From the NCBI GenBank assembly GCA_964415795.1, contig CAYQBN010000013.1, forward strand, positions 1-63,788: a stretch of 63,788 nt of DNA. The letters are read 5' to 3'. The notes under the pieces are model-generated. The model was not told the DNA's origin, did not search any database, and worked only from the letters and a program-made list of their open reading frames with translations. A program made the translations under genes and the position numbers. Shown piece by piece: positions 19,569-28,707 of the stretch (its first letter is position 1; the number at the start of each line of letters is the position of its first letter). Origin of the DNA: CALITV01 sp964415795. GTDB taxonomy: Bacteria > UBP6 > UBA1177 > JAKLFG01.

Positions 19569-21716
19569 ATGGGAAACGGCTGGCAACACACACAAGAAGA
19601 AGGTGCTCCTTCTTCGCAGGATGCGCTCAAGCGCTACGGACGCAACCTTGTCGGATTGGCGCGCGCCGGGAAGCTCGACCCGGTTATTGGTCGCGATGCC
19701 GAGATACGGCGCGTCATCCGCGTCCTGTCGCGGCGTACCAAGAACAATCCGGTCCTCATCGGCGCCCCCGGCGTCGGGAAGACCGCCATCGTCGAGGGGC
19801 TCGCTCAGCGCATCGTGCGGCGCGATGTTCCTTCGACGCTTGAAAACAAGGAGATCTTTGAACTCGATCTTGCGGCGCTCGTGTCTGGGGCGAAGTTCCG
19901 CGGCGAATTCGAGGAACGCCTGAAGGCGGTGCTCAAGGCGATCCAAGAAAGCAATGGGCGCATCATCATGTTCATTGATGAACTCCATGTCATCGTCGGC
20001 GCCGGAAAGGCCGAGGGATCGATGGCGGCTGGTGATATGCTCAAGCCGATGCTCGCACGCGGCGAACTCCGTTGTATCGGGGCGACCACGCTCGACGAGT
20101 ATCGGAAGTACATCGAGAAGGACGCGGCGCTCGAGCGGCGTTTCCAGCCGGTGCTCGTCAATCCTCCGACCGAAGAGGATACCATTTCGATACTCCGTGG
20201 CCTCAAGCAGCGCTTCGAGGTGCATCACGGCATCACCATAAGCGATACGGCGCTCATCGCGGCGGCGACCCTCTCGAACCGGTATATCTCCGACCGGTTC
20301 CTTCCCGATAAGGCCATCGACCTCGTGGATGAGGCCTGTGCCATGCTCCGTACCGAGATAGACTCGATGCCGGCGTCTCTCGACGATATCCGGAGGCGCA
20401 TCATGCAGATGGAGATAGAGGCGGCGGGACTTCGGCGTGAGAGCGATCCCGAAAGCAAAAAGCGACTTGGGGAACTCGAGAGCCGTCTCAACGATCTCAA
20501 GAAAGATTTCGAGGTCAAAAAGACGGCGTGGGAGGAGGAGAAACGCGAGATAGATCGGGTACGCCACATCCGGCGTGAAATAGAAGAGACCAAACTCGCC
20601 ATCGAGCAGGCGGAGCGGGCGTATGACCTTAACCGTGCCGCGGAGCTCAAATACGGGAAGATGGTGGCGCTTGAAAAGGAACTTAAGGAACTCCTTGCCA
20701 AACAGAAGAAGGAAGACCGCATCATCAGCGAAACGCTCACCGATCGCGAGATCGCCGAGGTGGTGAGCCGTTGGACCGGCATTCCGGTCGCCAAGATGGT
20801 GGAAAGTGAGCGCGAGAAGATACTTGCTCTTCCGGAACGGATCCGTGAGCGGCTCGTCGGACAGGATGAGGCCGTTGAGACGGTAGCTCGTGCCATTCTC
20901 CGCTCACGCGGCGGACTCAAGGACCCGCGGCGTCCCATCGGCAGTTTCATCTTTCTCGGTCCCACCGGCGTCGGGAAGACCGAACTGGCGCGGCGGCTCG
21001 CGTTCCAGCTGTTCGATTCGGAAGAGAACATGGTGCGGATCGATATGTCGGAATACATGGAGAAACATGCCGTGTCGCGTCTCATCGGGGCGCCGCCCGG
21101 CTATGTGGGCTACGACGAGGGGGGGCAACTGACCGAGGCGGTGCGGCGCAAACCCTACAGCATCGTGCTCCTCGACGAGATAGAGAAGGCGCACCCCGAT
21201 GTTTTCAATATCCTCCTTCAGATACTCGAGGATGGCCGGCTCACCGATAATCAGGGGCGGACGGTGAGTTTTCGGAACACCATCGTCATCATGACCTCGA
21301 ATCTGGGCAGCGAACTTCTTTCGGGCAAGGGCGACACGGTGTCGGAAAAGGAGCGCGAGGCGGTCATGGCACGGGTACGCGCCGCCTTCAAGCCGGAGTT
21401 TCTGAACCGCATAGACGACATCGTTATATTCAATCCGCTTGGCAAGAAACACCTCCACCGTATCGTCGAGATCATGCTCTCCGACATCGGCAAGCGGCTC
21501 GCCGAACGGAATATCTCTCTCAAGTTCACCGAGGCCGCCAAAGACCTTGTCATCGAAGAGAGTTTCGAGCCCGAATACGGTGCGCGGCCGATACGGCGCT
21601 ACCTCGAACGGGTCATCGAGACCGAACTGGCGACCCGCATCATCAAGGGGGAACTAGGCGACGGCGACACCATTACCGTCGATCGGAAAGGGAACGAATT
21701 TGTGTGGAAAAAATAG
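19569..21716 (+). CDS. clpB: ClpB-type disaggregase lacking the N-terminal domain
   Basis: This 715-residue AAA+ chaperone has both nucleotide-binding domains: NBD1 with GAPGVGKTAIVEGLA, NBD2 with GPTGVGKTELARRL, and arginine fingers in the usual places. Between them lies the coiled-coil M-domain (about 385-505) that marks ClpB rather than ClpA or ClpX. ClpB is normally near 860 residues. Here the sequence begins directly at ALKRYGRNLVGLARAGKLDPVIGRD, so the globular N-domain of about 145 residues is missing, and none is encoded upstream. It should still act with DnaK to dissolve aggregates, since short N-less ClpB forms are functional elsewhere. GGAGG nine bases before ATG 19569 fixes the start over an upstream ATG at 19545. 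Confidence 0.93.
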   Translation: MGNGWQHTQEEGAPSSQDALKRYGRNLVGLARAGKLDPVIGRDAEIRRVIRVLSRRTKNNPVLIGAPGVGKTAIVEGLAQRIVRRDVPSTLENKEIFELDLAALVSGAKFRGEFEERLKAVLKAIQESNGRIIMFIDELHVIVGAGKAEGSMAAGDMLKPMLARGELRCIGATTLDEYRKYIEKDAALERRFQPVLVNPPTEEDTISILRGLKQRFEVHHGITISDTALIAAATLSNRYISDRFLPDKAIDLVDEACAMLRTEIDSMPASLDDIRRRIMQMEIEAAGLRRESDPESKKRLGELESRLNDLKKDFEVKKTAWEEEKREIDRVRHIRREIEETKLAIEQAERAYDLNRAAELKYGKMVALEKELKELLAKQKKEDRIISETLTDREIAEVVSRWTGIPVAKMVESEREKILALPERIRERLVGQDEAVETVARAILRSRGGLKDPRRPIGSFIFLGPTGVGKTELARRLAFQLFDSEENMVRIDMSEYMEKHAVSRLIGAPPGYVGYDEGGQLTEAVRRKPYSIVLLDEIEKAHPDVFNILLQILEDGRLTDNQGRTVSFRNTIVIMTSNLGSELLSGKGDTVSEKEREAVMARVRAAFKPEFLNRIDDIVIFNPLGKKHLHRIVEIMLSDIGKRLAERNISLKFTEAAKDLVIEESFEPEYGARPIRRYLERVIETELATRIIKGELGDGDTITVDRKGNEFVWKK

Positions 21717-21786
21717 GCGTCTTCGGTTTTCAACATAAAAAGTGGTGTTATCCTTTCCAATCCCTTGATATCTCTTGATTATCCCG

Positions 21787-21903
21787 TTGCACAAAAAAAG
21801 GTGCATGGTGGGAAGGCGCACAGAGTCAGGCACTTAGCATGGCGAACGAAGTCGACTCTCAACACCGGTGTTGAAAGCCCGAATAGATGCGGTGTGACGG
21901 GTA
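21787..21903. other. Unassigned structured intergenic sequence between clpB and the CorC/HlyC gene
   Basis: This non-coding stretch between two converging genes is rich in inverted repeats. TGCAC (21788-21792) pairs with GTGCA (21801-21805) across an A-rich loop. AGAGTC (21822-21827) pairs with GACTCT (21854-21859). CAACACCGGTGTTG (21860-21873) is a perfect 14-base palindrome. It lacks a U-tract that would make any of these a simple intrinsic terminator. It may be a small RNA, an RNA-regulated 3' region or a mobile-element remnant. I cannot match it to a known RNA family. Confidence 0.45.
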
Positions 21904-23190
21904 CTAGGTAAGCTTCCGTATCTCGACGCGGGTGATATGACGATCGTCGCTTTCGGCGACGCGGAAAAGGTGTCCTTGGTATTCGATCTTATATCCCGGC
22001 GGGGGCACGAATCCTGCCTGAGCGGTAATGAATCCGCCTAAAGAGTTGTATTCGCCGTCTTCAGGAAGCTTAATGCCCAGCTCTTCTTCGAGGTCATAGA
22101 TAGATATGTGCGCGTCAACGCTGATGATGTTATCTTTCATCTTAGTGATAGGATCCTCTTCTTTGTCAACCTCGTCTTTGATGTCTCCCACGAGTTCCTC
22201 GAGAATGTCCTCGAGGGTGATGATGCCAGAGGTTCCGCCAAATTCGTCAACGACTATGGCCATGTGCATGCGTCGTGCCTGCATCGCCTTGAGCGTCTCG
22301 CTTATCTTTTGGCTCTCAGGCGCGAAGAGGACCGGTGTCCGAAGGTAAGGGGCTATCGGTTGGTCGAGGTCTATGGCCCCCTTCGCGAATTGAGTAGCGA
22401 GACTCTTCGCAAGTAATATCCCTTTGACATTGTCTATGCTTTCTTCGTAGACCGGGATGCGTGAGTGCCCCCATTCCGCTATCTTTTTGAGCGCTTCGCC
22501 GACGGTATCGGTCGTCTCGAGGAAATGGGCGTCGGTACGCGGTATCATAATCTCGCTGACAAGCGTTTCCTTGAATTCTACAACAGAGGAAAGCAGTTCT
22601 CCTTGCTCCTTCTCCTCGAAGACGCCGTGCTCGCTTCCTTTTTTGATGAGGTATTCTATCTCGTGCCCGGTAACGGCGAACCCCTCGCTTCCCATATCCT
22701 TGCCCCCGAGGAGGCGGACGAAAAGGCGCGAGATCTTTGAGAGAACGAAGGCGACTGGCGAGAAGAGGACATCGAATATGCGGAGAATGATGATGGCAGG
22801 AAGAGCAAACCGTTCGGCATTCAGTTTCGCATAGGTCTTTGGTGTTATCTCGCCGAATATCAGGATGATGAGCGTCATAAGACCGACCGCCGCCGCGTCT
22901 GCATAGGACCCAAGGTAGTGGTGGGCGATGCCGGCGGCGAGGACCGAAGCGAGGATGTTGACGAGGTTGTTACCGATGAGGATGGTCGAAAGGACGAGGC
23001 TCGGTTTCACCATCCATTTCTTTAAGAGGGCCGCCGCGTACGGGTGTTTCTCTAGGAGGCGGTGCACCTTGGTATCGGAGAGGGCGGTGAGCGCCGTCTC
23101 GGTCGCGCTGAAAAAGGCGCTTAAGAGGATGCACACCAGAACGGAGACGATCTCGGGAACAATACTTGAATCGCTGGGAAGTGGGTCCAA
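21904..23190 (-). CDS. HlyC/CorC (CNNM/DUF21) family membrane protein
   Basis: This protein of about 428 residues contains a DUF21 transmembrane domain with four hydrophobic segments and the FFSATETALTALS and GEITPKTYAK motifs. A paired CBS domain follows (about 205-340, with SEIMIPRTDAHFL and VDEFGGTSGIITLEDILEELVGDI), then a C-terminal CorC_HlyC domain. Members are linked to Mg2+/Co2+ efflux or homeostasis, and the CBS pair likely senses nucleotides. The TTG at 23190, preceded by GGAGG with six-base spacing, looks better than an upstream TTG at 23217. It converges on clpB. Confidence 0.92.
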   Translation of the reverse strand: MDPLPSDSSIVPEIVSVLVCILLSAFFSATETALTALSDTKVHRLLEKHPYAAALLKKWMVKPSLVLSTILIGNNLVNILASVLAAGIAHHYLGSYADAAAVGLMTLIILIFGEITPKTYAKLNAERFALPAIIILRIFDVLFSPVAFVLSKISRLFVRLLGGKDMGSEGFAVTGHEIEYLIKKGSEHGVFEEKEQGELLSSVVEFKETLVSEIMIPRTDAHFLETTDTVGEALKKIAEWGHSRIPVYEESIDNVKGILLAKSLATQFAKGAIDLDQPIAPYLRTPVLFAPESQKISETLKAMQARRMHMAIVVDEFGGTSGIITLEDILEELVGDIKDEVDKEEDPITKMKDNIISVDAHISIYDLEEELGIKLPEDGEYNSLGGFITAQAGFVPPPGYKIEYQGHLFRVAESDDRHITRVEIRKLT

Positions 23191-23285
23191 AAAGAACCTC
23201 CACGAAAAGTTATCCAAAGTCCTCTGCGGACCACGGCATGATTGTAGCAGGAACCATGCAGTTCCGCAACTTTTGTCTTTTCCCG

Positions 23286-23313
23286 TTGACAGAGGCAGAC
23301 AAACTGATACAGT
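23286..23313 (+). promoter_or_regulatory. Candidate promoter for the glycosyltransferase gene
   Basis: TTGACA (23286-23291) and TACAGT (23308-23313) are separated by 16 bases and lie about 60 bases upstream of the GTG start at 23373. The box sequences and spacing match those seen upstream of tRNA-Val. Confidence 0.6.
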
Positions 23314-23372
23314 CTTTATGGCGTCGCGAAGATGTTTGAGTAAGACAGTTCGTACAACGAGGGTCTGAAGCG

Positions 23373-24560
23373 GTGGCGCGCTCGATACTTTTCATCAATC
23401 AGCATTACCATCCGGACATCGCAGCGACCGGCCAGTTGCTCAGGGACATCGCCGAGGATCTTGCGGCTCAGGGATTCGTCGTCACGGTGCTTACGGGGCC
23501 CCCGCTCTACACGAGGGTCAAGGCTCCGTGGCGTGAGGTGCTCCGCGGCGTGCGCGTCGTGCGTACGCGATCCTTCGCTTTCCGAAGTCTTCGTCTGCCG
23601 GCCAAGCTTCTCAACTGGATCTCCTACTATGTCATGGTGCTTTTGCACGGTATTTTCATCAGGCGTCATGACATCGTAATGGCACTTACGACGCCGCCGT
23701 ATATCGGCTTCGTTGGATGGATCATTGCCCGTGTCAAGCGAGCGAAGTTCGTGCTCAATGTGCAGGATCTCTATCCCGAGGTGCTCGCTGCCGCCAAGGT
23801 GAAGGCCTCGTTCTTGGCGCCGTTGTTCGTTCCCTTTTCGAAGGTCCTCTACCTTCTCTGCGACAAGATAGTCGTCATCGGCGATGTCATGGCCGATCGG
23901 ATACTTACCAGCAATCCCCGATTGCCGGAACATCGGGTGACGGTCATAGAGAATTGGGCGGACGGGAAAGAGATCGCGCCGCGCGGGTCGTCCGAGAACC
24001 CTTATCGTGAACGCTGGGGAATTTCCAGTGGATTCGTCATTCTTTACTCTGGGAACATGGGACGTGCCCACAGTTTCGAGGTGCTCTACGAGCTCATGCG
24101 TCGGTACCGCGGTAACCCCGATGTGCTGTTTTTGTTCATCGGAGGGGGGCCCAAGGAGCGGAACATCCGTTTCTTCTGCCGGATAAACGACATAAAGAAT
24201 GTTCAGTTCCATGCCTATGTGCCGCGTTCCGATCTCACATACACCTATGCGCTCGGCAACCTTGGGATCATTACTATGGAGGAAGGAACGGAAGGACTCG
24301 TGGTCCCCTCGAAGTTTTATGCCTATGCAGCAGCCGGCTTGCCAGTGTTGTGCCTCTCTTCGCCGATGACCGATCTGCGGCGCCACATCAGAGCACCGTG
24401 GGGCGCTATCACGAAAGATGCCGACGAGGCCTTTCGATTCGTGGAGGAGATACGCCGCGAACCCCACAAGTACCGGGACGCGATCAGGGAGTACTTCCTT
24501 TCCGAGCTCGATCGTCCGCGTCGCACGGCACAATATGCCCGATTGTTCTCTGCCCTTTGA
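23373..24560 (+). CDS. GT4-family glycosyltransferase (WbuB-like)
   Basis: This 395-residue protein has two Rossmann-like halves. The N-domain starts ILFINQHYHPDIAATGQLLRDIAEDL and contains the WbuB-like VLNVQDLYPEVLAAAKV segment. The C-domain has VILYSGNMGRAHSFE and GIITMEEGTEGLVVPSKFYAYAAAGLPVL, the EX7E-type sugar-nucleotide site of GT4. It probably transfers an acetamido sugar in O-antigen, capsule or another envelope glycan. The start is GTG. The gene stands alone between the CorC-type gene and the convergent operon, so the glycan cannot be identified from context. Confidence 0.9.
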   Translation: MARSILFINQHYHPDIAATGQLLRDIAEDLAAQGFVVTVLTGPPLYTRVKAPWREVLRGVRVVRTRSFAFRSLRLPAKLLNWISYYVMVLLHGIFIRRHDIVMALTTPPYIGFVGWIIARVKRAKFVLNVQDLYPEVLAAAKVKASFLAPLFVPFSKVLYLLCDKIVVIGDVMADRILTSNPRLPEHRVTVIENWADGKEIAPRGSSENPYRERWGISSGFVILYSGNMGRAHSFEVLYELMRRYRGNPDVLFLFIGGGPKERNIRFFCRINDIKNVQFHAYVPRSDLTYTYALGNLGIITMEEGTEGLVVPSKFYAYAAAGLPVLCLSSPMTDLRRHIRAPWGAITKDADEAFRFVEEIRREPHKYRDAIREYFLSELDRPRRTAQYARLFSAL

Positions 24561-24562
24561 TT

Positions 24563-25771
24563 CTACTCGGGAGGGCGCACGACGAGCGTTTTTTCTTCTT
24601 CGCTCTCCTGTGACTCGAGAGGGGCGAAAAGAGCCAAACCCTCCTCCGGAGAGGCGATCTGCTGAAGACGGTAGAGGATCTCTTGTCGAACCCCTTCTTC
24701 GAGCGATTCGTCACGGAGCAAACTGCGCAGATAGGCGATGTGGCGTGGTTCTTTGACGCCGAATCGGACAAGCACGGCGACGCAGATCTTCTTGGTGTCG
24801 GTCCGTTTGGGGTCGCGCAAGGGGTTCGGTTCGGCAAGGAGCGAGCGCATCCGTTCGAAAGGGGCGGGGTGCTCGGTAAAGAGCGCAAGATTGGCAAGGG
24901 CGCTCTTCTGTTCCCGTGGGACGCGGTGAATGTCGTAAAAATGGGAGGCGAATGCCCGGTCGATCACCGTGGCAAGCGCACCGCGCTGTTCTCGGAGCAG
25001 GTAAGGGCGTCGTTCGAGAAGCGTCTGAAGCAGTGAGATCGCGGTCGAACGCTGTTCATCACGGGCAAGGAGAAGGAACATGATGAGTATCTCGGCGATC
25101 GGGTTGATCCGCATCGCCTCAAGCGCTTTTTCGATGATGTCGCGTCCCGTGGTCGGCGCCAGGAAGAGGGAGACCCACTTGTCGAGATGGGCGTCGGTGC
25201 GCCGGGGAAGGGTGCGTAAGGTCGCAAGGTAGAAGGCGAGGAAGTGAACATTGGCGTGTTGAACGAAGCGGCGCACATTCTCGTCGGCCATGGTATAGAA
25301 GAAATCCTGAATCGCCGGAGAGAGCCGCATGGTATAGAGGCGCCGCTTTTCGAAGAGAGAGCCGAGCAGGTTGATGAACCGTCCTCGGTCGGCGCCGAGC
25401 GTCTCGCAGAAGAGAACATCGAGTTCCGGCGAATGATAGGTAAGGGTGGCGGTGAATAGTTCGTGGATGATGCCGGCGAGCGCGGTACGGAACGCTTGGT
25501 CCAGTCCTCGTCCGTTCCCGTGGCGTTTCTTCGCGGCGGCATAGAGGGACGCGATATCGAAGAACCGCTTTGCGCCGGAGAGGAGCGTAACGATTCGTTC
25601 GCACACCCGGCTGTCGCGTTCGACCTCAGGGGGAAGATCGGCGAGCGCGTCGAGCACAGCGCGGAAGAACGAGAGTCGTTGCCTTCTGAATTCGCCATCG
25701 GGAAAGGGGTCTGAGGAGGCACACAGGCTCAGGAACCGTTCGACGAGCGCCGGATCAACGGGGCGGGACAT
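24563..25771 (-). CDS. Conserved-looking helical protein of unknown function (possible HEAT-like)
   Basis: This protein of about 402 residues is rich in paired amphipathic helices with Leu-heavy spacing (for example REQKSALANLALFTEH and VRQEILYRLQQIASPEEGLALF), which suggests an alpha-solenoid. I see no catalytic motif, signal peptide or membrane segment. The start ATG at 25771 lies inside the dapF 3' end (17-base overlap), so it is translationally coupled and is the last gene of the seven-gene operon running down from 32451. It converges on the glycosyltransferase with a two-base gap. No function is assigned. Confidence 0.75.
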   Translation of the reverse strand: MSRPVDPALVERFLSLCASSDPFPDGEFRRQRLSFFRAVLDALADLPPEVERDSRVCERIVTLLSGAKRFFDIASLYAAAKKRHGNGRGLDQAFRTALAGIIHELFTATLTYHSPELDVLFCETLGADRGRFINLLGSLFEKRRLYTMRLSPAIQDFFYTMADENVRRFVQHANVHFLAFYLATLRTLPRRTDAHLDKWVSLFLAPTTGRDIIEKALEAMRINPIAEILIMFLLLARDEQRSTAISLLQTLLERRPYLLREQRGALATVIDRAFASHFYDIHRVPREQKSALANLALFTEHPAPFERMRSLLAEPNPLRDPKRTDTKKICVAVLVRFGVKEPRHIAYLRSLLRDESLEEGVRQEILYRLQQIASPEEGLALFAPLESQESEEEKTLVVRPPE

Positions 25772-26522
25772 CGGTCTCTCCGCAGAAAACGAAATGGGCG
25801 TCGCCGCGCATGATGATGGTTCCTTTCTCGGTGAACCGGTACCGGATATCGCCACCCGGGAAACGGAGTGTCCATTCCTCTTTCCCGGTCGCGATGCCGG
25901 CATGACGGAGAGCGGTCACGACGGCACCACCGCCGGTGCCGCAGGCGCGCGTAAAGCCGACGCCTCGTTCGTTGACGATGATCGTGGCCGCGCGGCGTGC
26001 CGCATCGAGCGAGAGAATCATCTCAACATTGATCTTTCCTTCGTATTCTTGCTGAAGTCGGACCGCTTCCCTGATGGCCGCTTCTTCGTCAGTAATGCCA
26101 CTCACGACGATGTGAGGATTGCCGATGTCGACCATCCAACATCCCGGGGCAGGCTGTGCCGTGACGATAGCGGAACCGAGATCGGTGGAGATGAGCCATT
26201 CGCCGTTTCGATGGGAAATGGTGCACGCGAGCAGACCCTTTCCCGTCTCCACGGCGATATCCTCCTTATCGAAGCCGCACTGCTCGACGAGATAGCGACA
26301 GAAACAGCGGAGACCATTCCCGCACATTTCGGCAATCGATCCATCGGCGTTGATGACGATCATCCGGGCGTCGCCGATCTCGGATCTTCGATGCAAAAGA
26401 ATACCGTCTGCGCCGATTCCAATGTGACGATCGCATAGACGGGGAGCGTCTGCCGGTGTCACCGATTGCTCATCGGTGATGATAAAGTCATTTCCCGCTG
26501 TATGGTACTTATAAAAGCGCAC
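25755..26522 (-). CDS. dapF: Diaminopimelate epimerase
   Basis: This 255-residue protein has both catalytic Cys motifs: EMCGNGLRCFCRYL in the first half and TRACGTGGGAVVTALRHAG in the second, in the two pseudo-symmetric domains of DapF. It interconverts LL- and meso-diaminopimelate for lysine and peptidoglycan. The start MRFYKYHTAGNDF matches the family. It overlaps gtrA upstream by 14 bases and the unknown helical gene downstream by 17. Confidence 0.97.
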   Translation of the reverse strand: MRFYKYHTAGNDFIITDEQSVTPADAPRLCDRHIGIGADGILLHRRSEIGDARMIVINADGSIAEMCGNGLRCFCRYLVEQCGFDKEDIAVETGKGLLACTISHRNGEWLISTDLGSAIVTAQPAPGCWMVDIGNPHIVVSGITDEEAAIREAVRLQQEYEGKINVEMILSLDAARRAATIIVNERGVGFTRACGTGGGAVVTALRHAGIATGKEEWTLRFPGGDIRYRFTEKGTIIMRGDAHFVFCGETDVPPR

Positions 26523-26952
26523 GCTTCTTCTCCCGGAAGACGATGAATTTGGATCCCCAGAAGTTCACCACGGTGCCGGCGGCTATACCGCAAAGATTGG
26601 CCATGTTGAGGATCAAGTGGCTGGTTCCTAGTGCCAGGATGACGCCCTTGTAAGCAAGAAACCGGGGGATGAGCGCCGTGACGCTGATGACGAAGAACGA
26701 AAGGAGCCCTTTCCCTGAAGCGTGGGTGTCGCGTGTCTCGCTTTTGAAGGTCCAATAGTGATTGATGAGATAGTTTTGGATCACTGCGAGGGCATAGCCG
26801 ACGATCCACACGAGATTCACGAAAAGACTGCCGGGGTCCACGACGCGACTCAAGAAGAAGAAGATGGTCTGATCAGTGACGAGCCCCAATCCTCCGACCA
26901 CACAGAACTTCACGAACTGAGGGGTAAAAAGTGAAGAGATAGGAGCGCGCAT
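26509..26952 (-). CDS. GtrA-family membrane protein
   Basis: This protein of about 147 residues has four predicted transmembrane helices and the GtrA pattern FVKFCVVGGLGLVTDQTIFFFL with NYLINHYWTF and FWGSKFIVF. GtrA proteins are linked to moving polyprenyl-phosphate sugars or to envelope polysaccharide assembly. I chose the ATG at 26952; a TTG at 26961, overlapping the upstream stop, is the alternative and fits the overlap style of this operon. It lies between an FHA-GGDEF gene and dapF. Confidence 0.85.
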   Translation of the reverse strand: MRAPISSLFTPQFVKFCVVGGLGLVTDQTIFFFLSRVVDPGSLFVNLVWIVGYALAVIQNYLINHYWTFKSETRDTHASGKGLLSFFVISVTALIPRFLAYKGVILALGTSHLILNMANLCGIAAGTVVNFWGSKFIVFREKKRALL

Positions 26953-26957
26953 CCGTT

Positions 26958-27857
26958 TCAACTTTCGACGCGGTTACGCCCGCTTTGCTTCGCGATGTAG
27001 AGCTTTCGGTCAGCTTCTTCGATGAGAAGGAGTGGCGAGGCCATCCGCGGATCGAAAGCGGCGATACCGATCGAGATGGTGACACCTATCTCTCGTCCAT
27101 TGTCGACGATCTTGATGTTCGAGATTGCCATGCGGATCCGCTCCGCGGTCAAATGGGCGGCGGGAAGCGGCGTTTCGGGGAGGATGACGCAGAACTCCTC
27201 GCCGCCGAATCGTGCAATGAAATCGGCGGTGCGGAAGTAGTTCTTGAGTACCTCGGCGACCGCGACGAGTACCCGGTCTCCCACAAGGTGTCCATAGGTA
27301 TCGTTTATCTTCTTGAAGTGATCGAGGTCCATCATCATGAGGGTGAGTTGCCGGTTATACCGTTTGCAGCGCTGAAATTCGTTCTCGAGCGTCTCGAGCA
27401 GGTTTTTCTTGTTGTAAAGCCCGGTGAGACCGTCACGGATGGTATACTGGTAGAGCTGATCGAGGTATTCCGCCTCGATGTCGTCGGACCAAATGAACTT
27501 GAAAATGGTGGTGCCGAGACGGATGCGGTCGCCGTTGCGAAGGACCGACGGCTCTTCGATGCGCACGTCGTTGAGATAGGTGCCGTTGGTACTCCCGAGA
27601 TCGGTGAGGAGGAAGTCCTTTCCTTGTTTGGTTATACGGGCGTGTTTACGCGAAACGCTTTGATCGTCGAGCGGGATGTCGGCATCTTCCGATCTCCCGA
27701 TGACGATACCTTCCTTTTCGATGTCGAGTCGTTTGCCGATGTTGCGCCCGTAGATCTCGAGCAGAATGTAGCGGTCTCGCCGGAAATCGAGCGCGGTGTT
27801 CGCGGTGATGTCGAGCACCTGCGTCGACGCGTCACGATCGATCTTCTCTTGGCCCAT
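26958..27857 (-). CDS. FHA domain-GGDEF diguanylate cyclase
   Basis: This 299-residue cytoplasmic protein has an FHA domain (about residues 25-118, with GIVIGRSEDADIPLDDQSVSRKHARI and DLGSTNGTYLND), then a GGDEF domain (about 135-295). The active-site motif GGEEF is intact and is preceded by RTAD five residues upstream, the RxxD inhibitory site. It should therefore be an active, product-inhibited diguanylate cyclase whose FHA domain binds a phosphothreonine partner. It overlaps prmA by 26 bases and precedes gtrA. PilZ at 32617-33048 is a possible c-di-GMP receptor nearby, which is inference. Confidence 0.93.
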   Translation of the reverse strand: MGQEKIDRDASTQVLDITANTALDFRRDRYILLEIYGRNIGKRLDIEKEGIVIGRSEDADIPLDDQSVSRKHARITKQGKDFLLTDLGSTNGTYLNDVRIEEPSVLRNGDRIRLGTTIFKFIWSDDIEAEYLDQLYQYTIRDGLTGLYNKKNLLETLENEFQRCKRYNRQLTLMMMDLDHFKKINDTYGHLVGDRVLVAVAEVLKNYFRTADFIARFGGEEFCVILPETPLPAAHLTAERIRMAISNIKIVDNGREIGVTISIGIAAFDPRMASPLLLIEEADRKLYIAKQSGRNRVES

Positions 27858-28707
27858 GGGTCCCCTCGAACAAAAACGCCATCCATTCCCCGCGCCTGAC
27901 GGAGGACGCCAGGCGGAAACCGTCGAAGTTCATCAGCGCGGGGAAGGTGCGCTGCTCGGTATGTAAGATACCCGAGAGTAAAAGATATCTCAAGGTTTTT
28001 TGTTGGAGGTGCGGAGAAAGGGCGATAAGGGTCGAAGAAATGATGTTCGCGACGACGATATCATACCTTTTGCGCAAACGGGAAAGGGGTGTTGTAGAGA
28101 GTGCGATGGCACCGGTCAGCCCGTTCATCTCGATATTCTCGGCGGCGTTCCTGAGCGCATCGGGGTCGTTGTCTATGGCGGTGACCCGAAGGTCGGGGCG
28201 CATCTTTTTGGCGGCTATCGCGAGGATGCCCGATCCCGTGCCGACATCGAGAAGAGAGGAGATCGTTCGGTCGGTGAGAAGCGATCGGAGCATATCTCCA
28301 CACAGTGCCGTGGTCTCATGATGGCCGGTTCCGAACCCTTCTCCTGGGTTGATGATGAGGTCTCCCTGATCGGCAAGCCAGGGGGGTACCACGGTGAAAC
28401 CGGCGAACGGAAGCGGCCGAAAGTAGTCGCGCCATCGCTCCTCCCAGTCCCCCTTTGTGACGATGGAGGGATGGAGGTGTTTTATCTGTCGAAAGATCTC
28501 CGGTTTCCCCTCAAAATAGAGTATCGTGTGGTCATCGTGCTCCACTGCACCGAGGAATCCCGGCATGTCATAGTACCGGTCAAGCGGCGAGTCGGAAGAT
28601 AGAGAGACTTGGTACCAACGATCGGAGCTTTTTCCGTTCTCCTTCTCCTTGGCTGAGGAAGGGCGCCCCGTGCGGTGGCGCGGTAGGGGACGCTCGGGGT
28701 CAGTCAT
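27832..28707 (-). CDS. prmA: Ribosomal protein L11 methyltransferase
   Basis: This protein of about 291 residues contains NPGEGFGTGHHETTALC, which is diagnostic of PrmA, followed by the Rossmann motif LLDVGTGSGILAIAAKKM and VVANIISSTLIALSP. It trimethylates L11 at N-terminal and Lys sites. The start at 28707 follows from the eight-base overlap with the M16 peptidase gene. The N-terminal substrate-binding region is shorter and less typical than in E. coli PrmA. Confidence 0.92.
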   Translation of the reverse strand: MTDPERPLPRHRTGRPSSAKEKENGKSSDRWYQVSLSSDSPLDRYYDMPGFLGAVEHDDHTILYFEGKPEIFRQIKHLHPSIVTKGDWEERWRDYFRPLPFAGFTVVPPWLADQGDLIINPGEGFGTGHHETTALCGDMLRSLLTDRTISSLLDVGTGSGILAIAAKKMRPDLRVTAIDNDPDALRNAAENIEMNGLTGAIALSTTPLSRLRKRYDIVVANIISSTLIALSPHLQQKTLRYLLLSGILHTEQRTFPALMNFDGFRLASSVRRGEWMAFLFEGTHGPREDRS

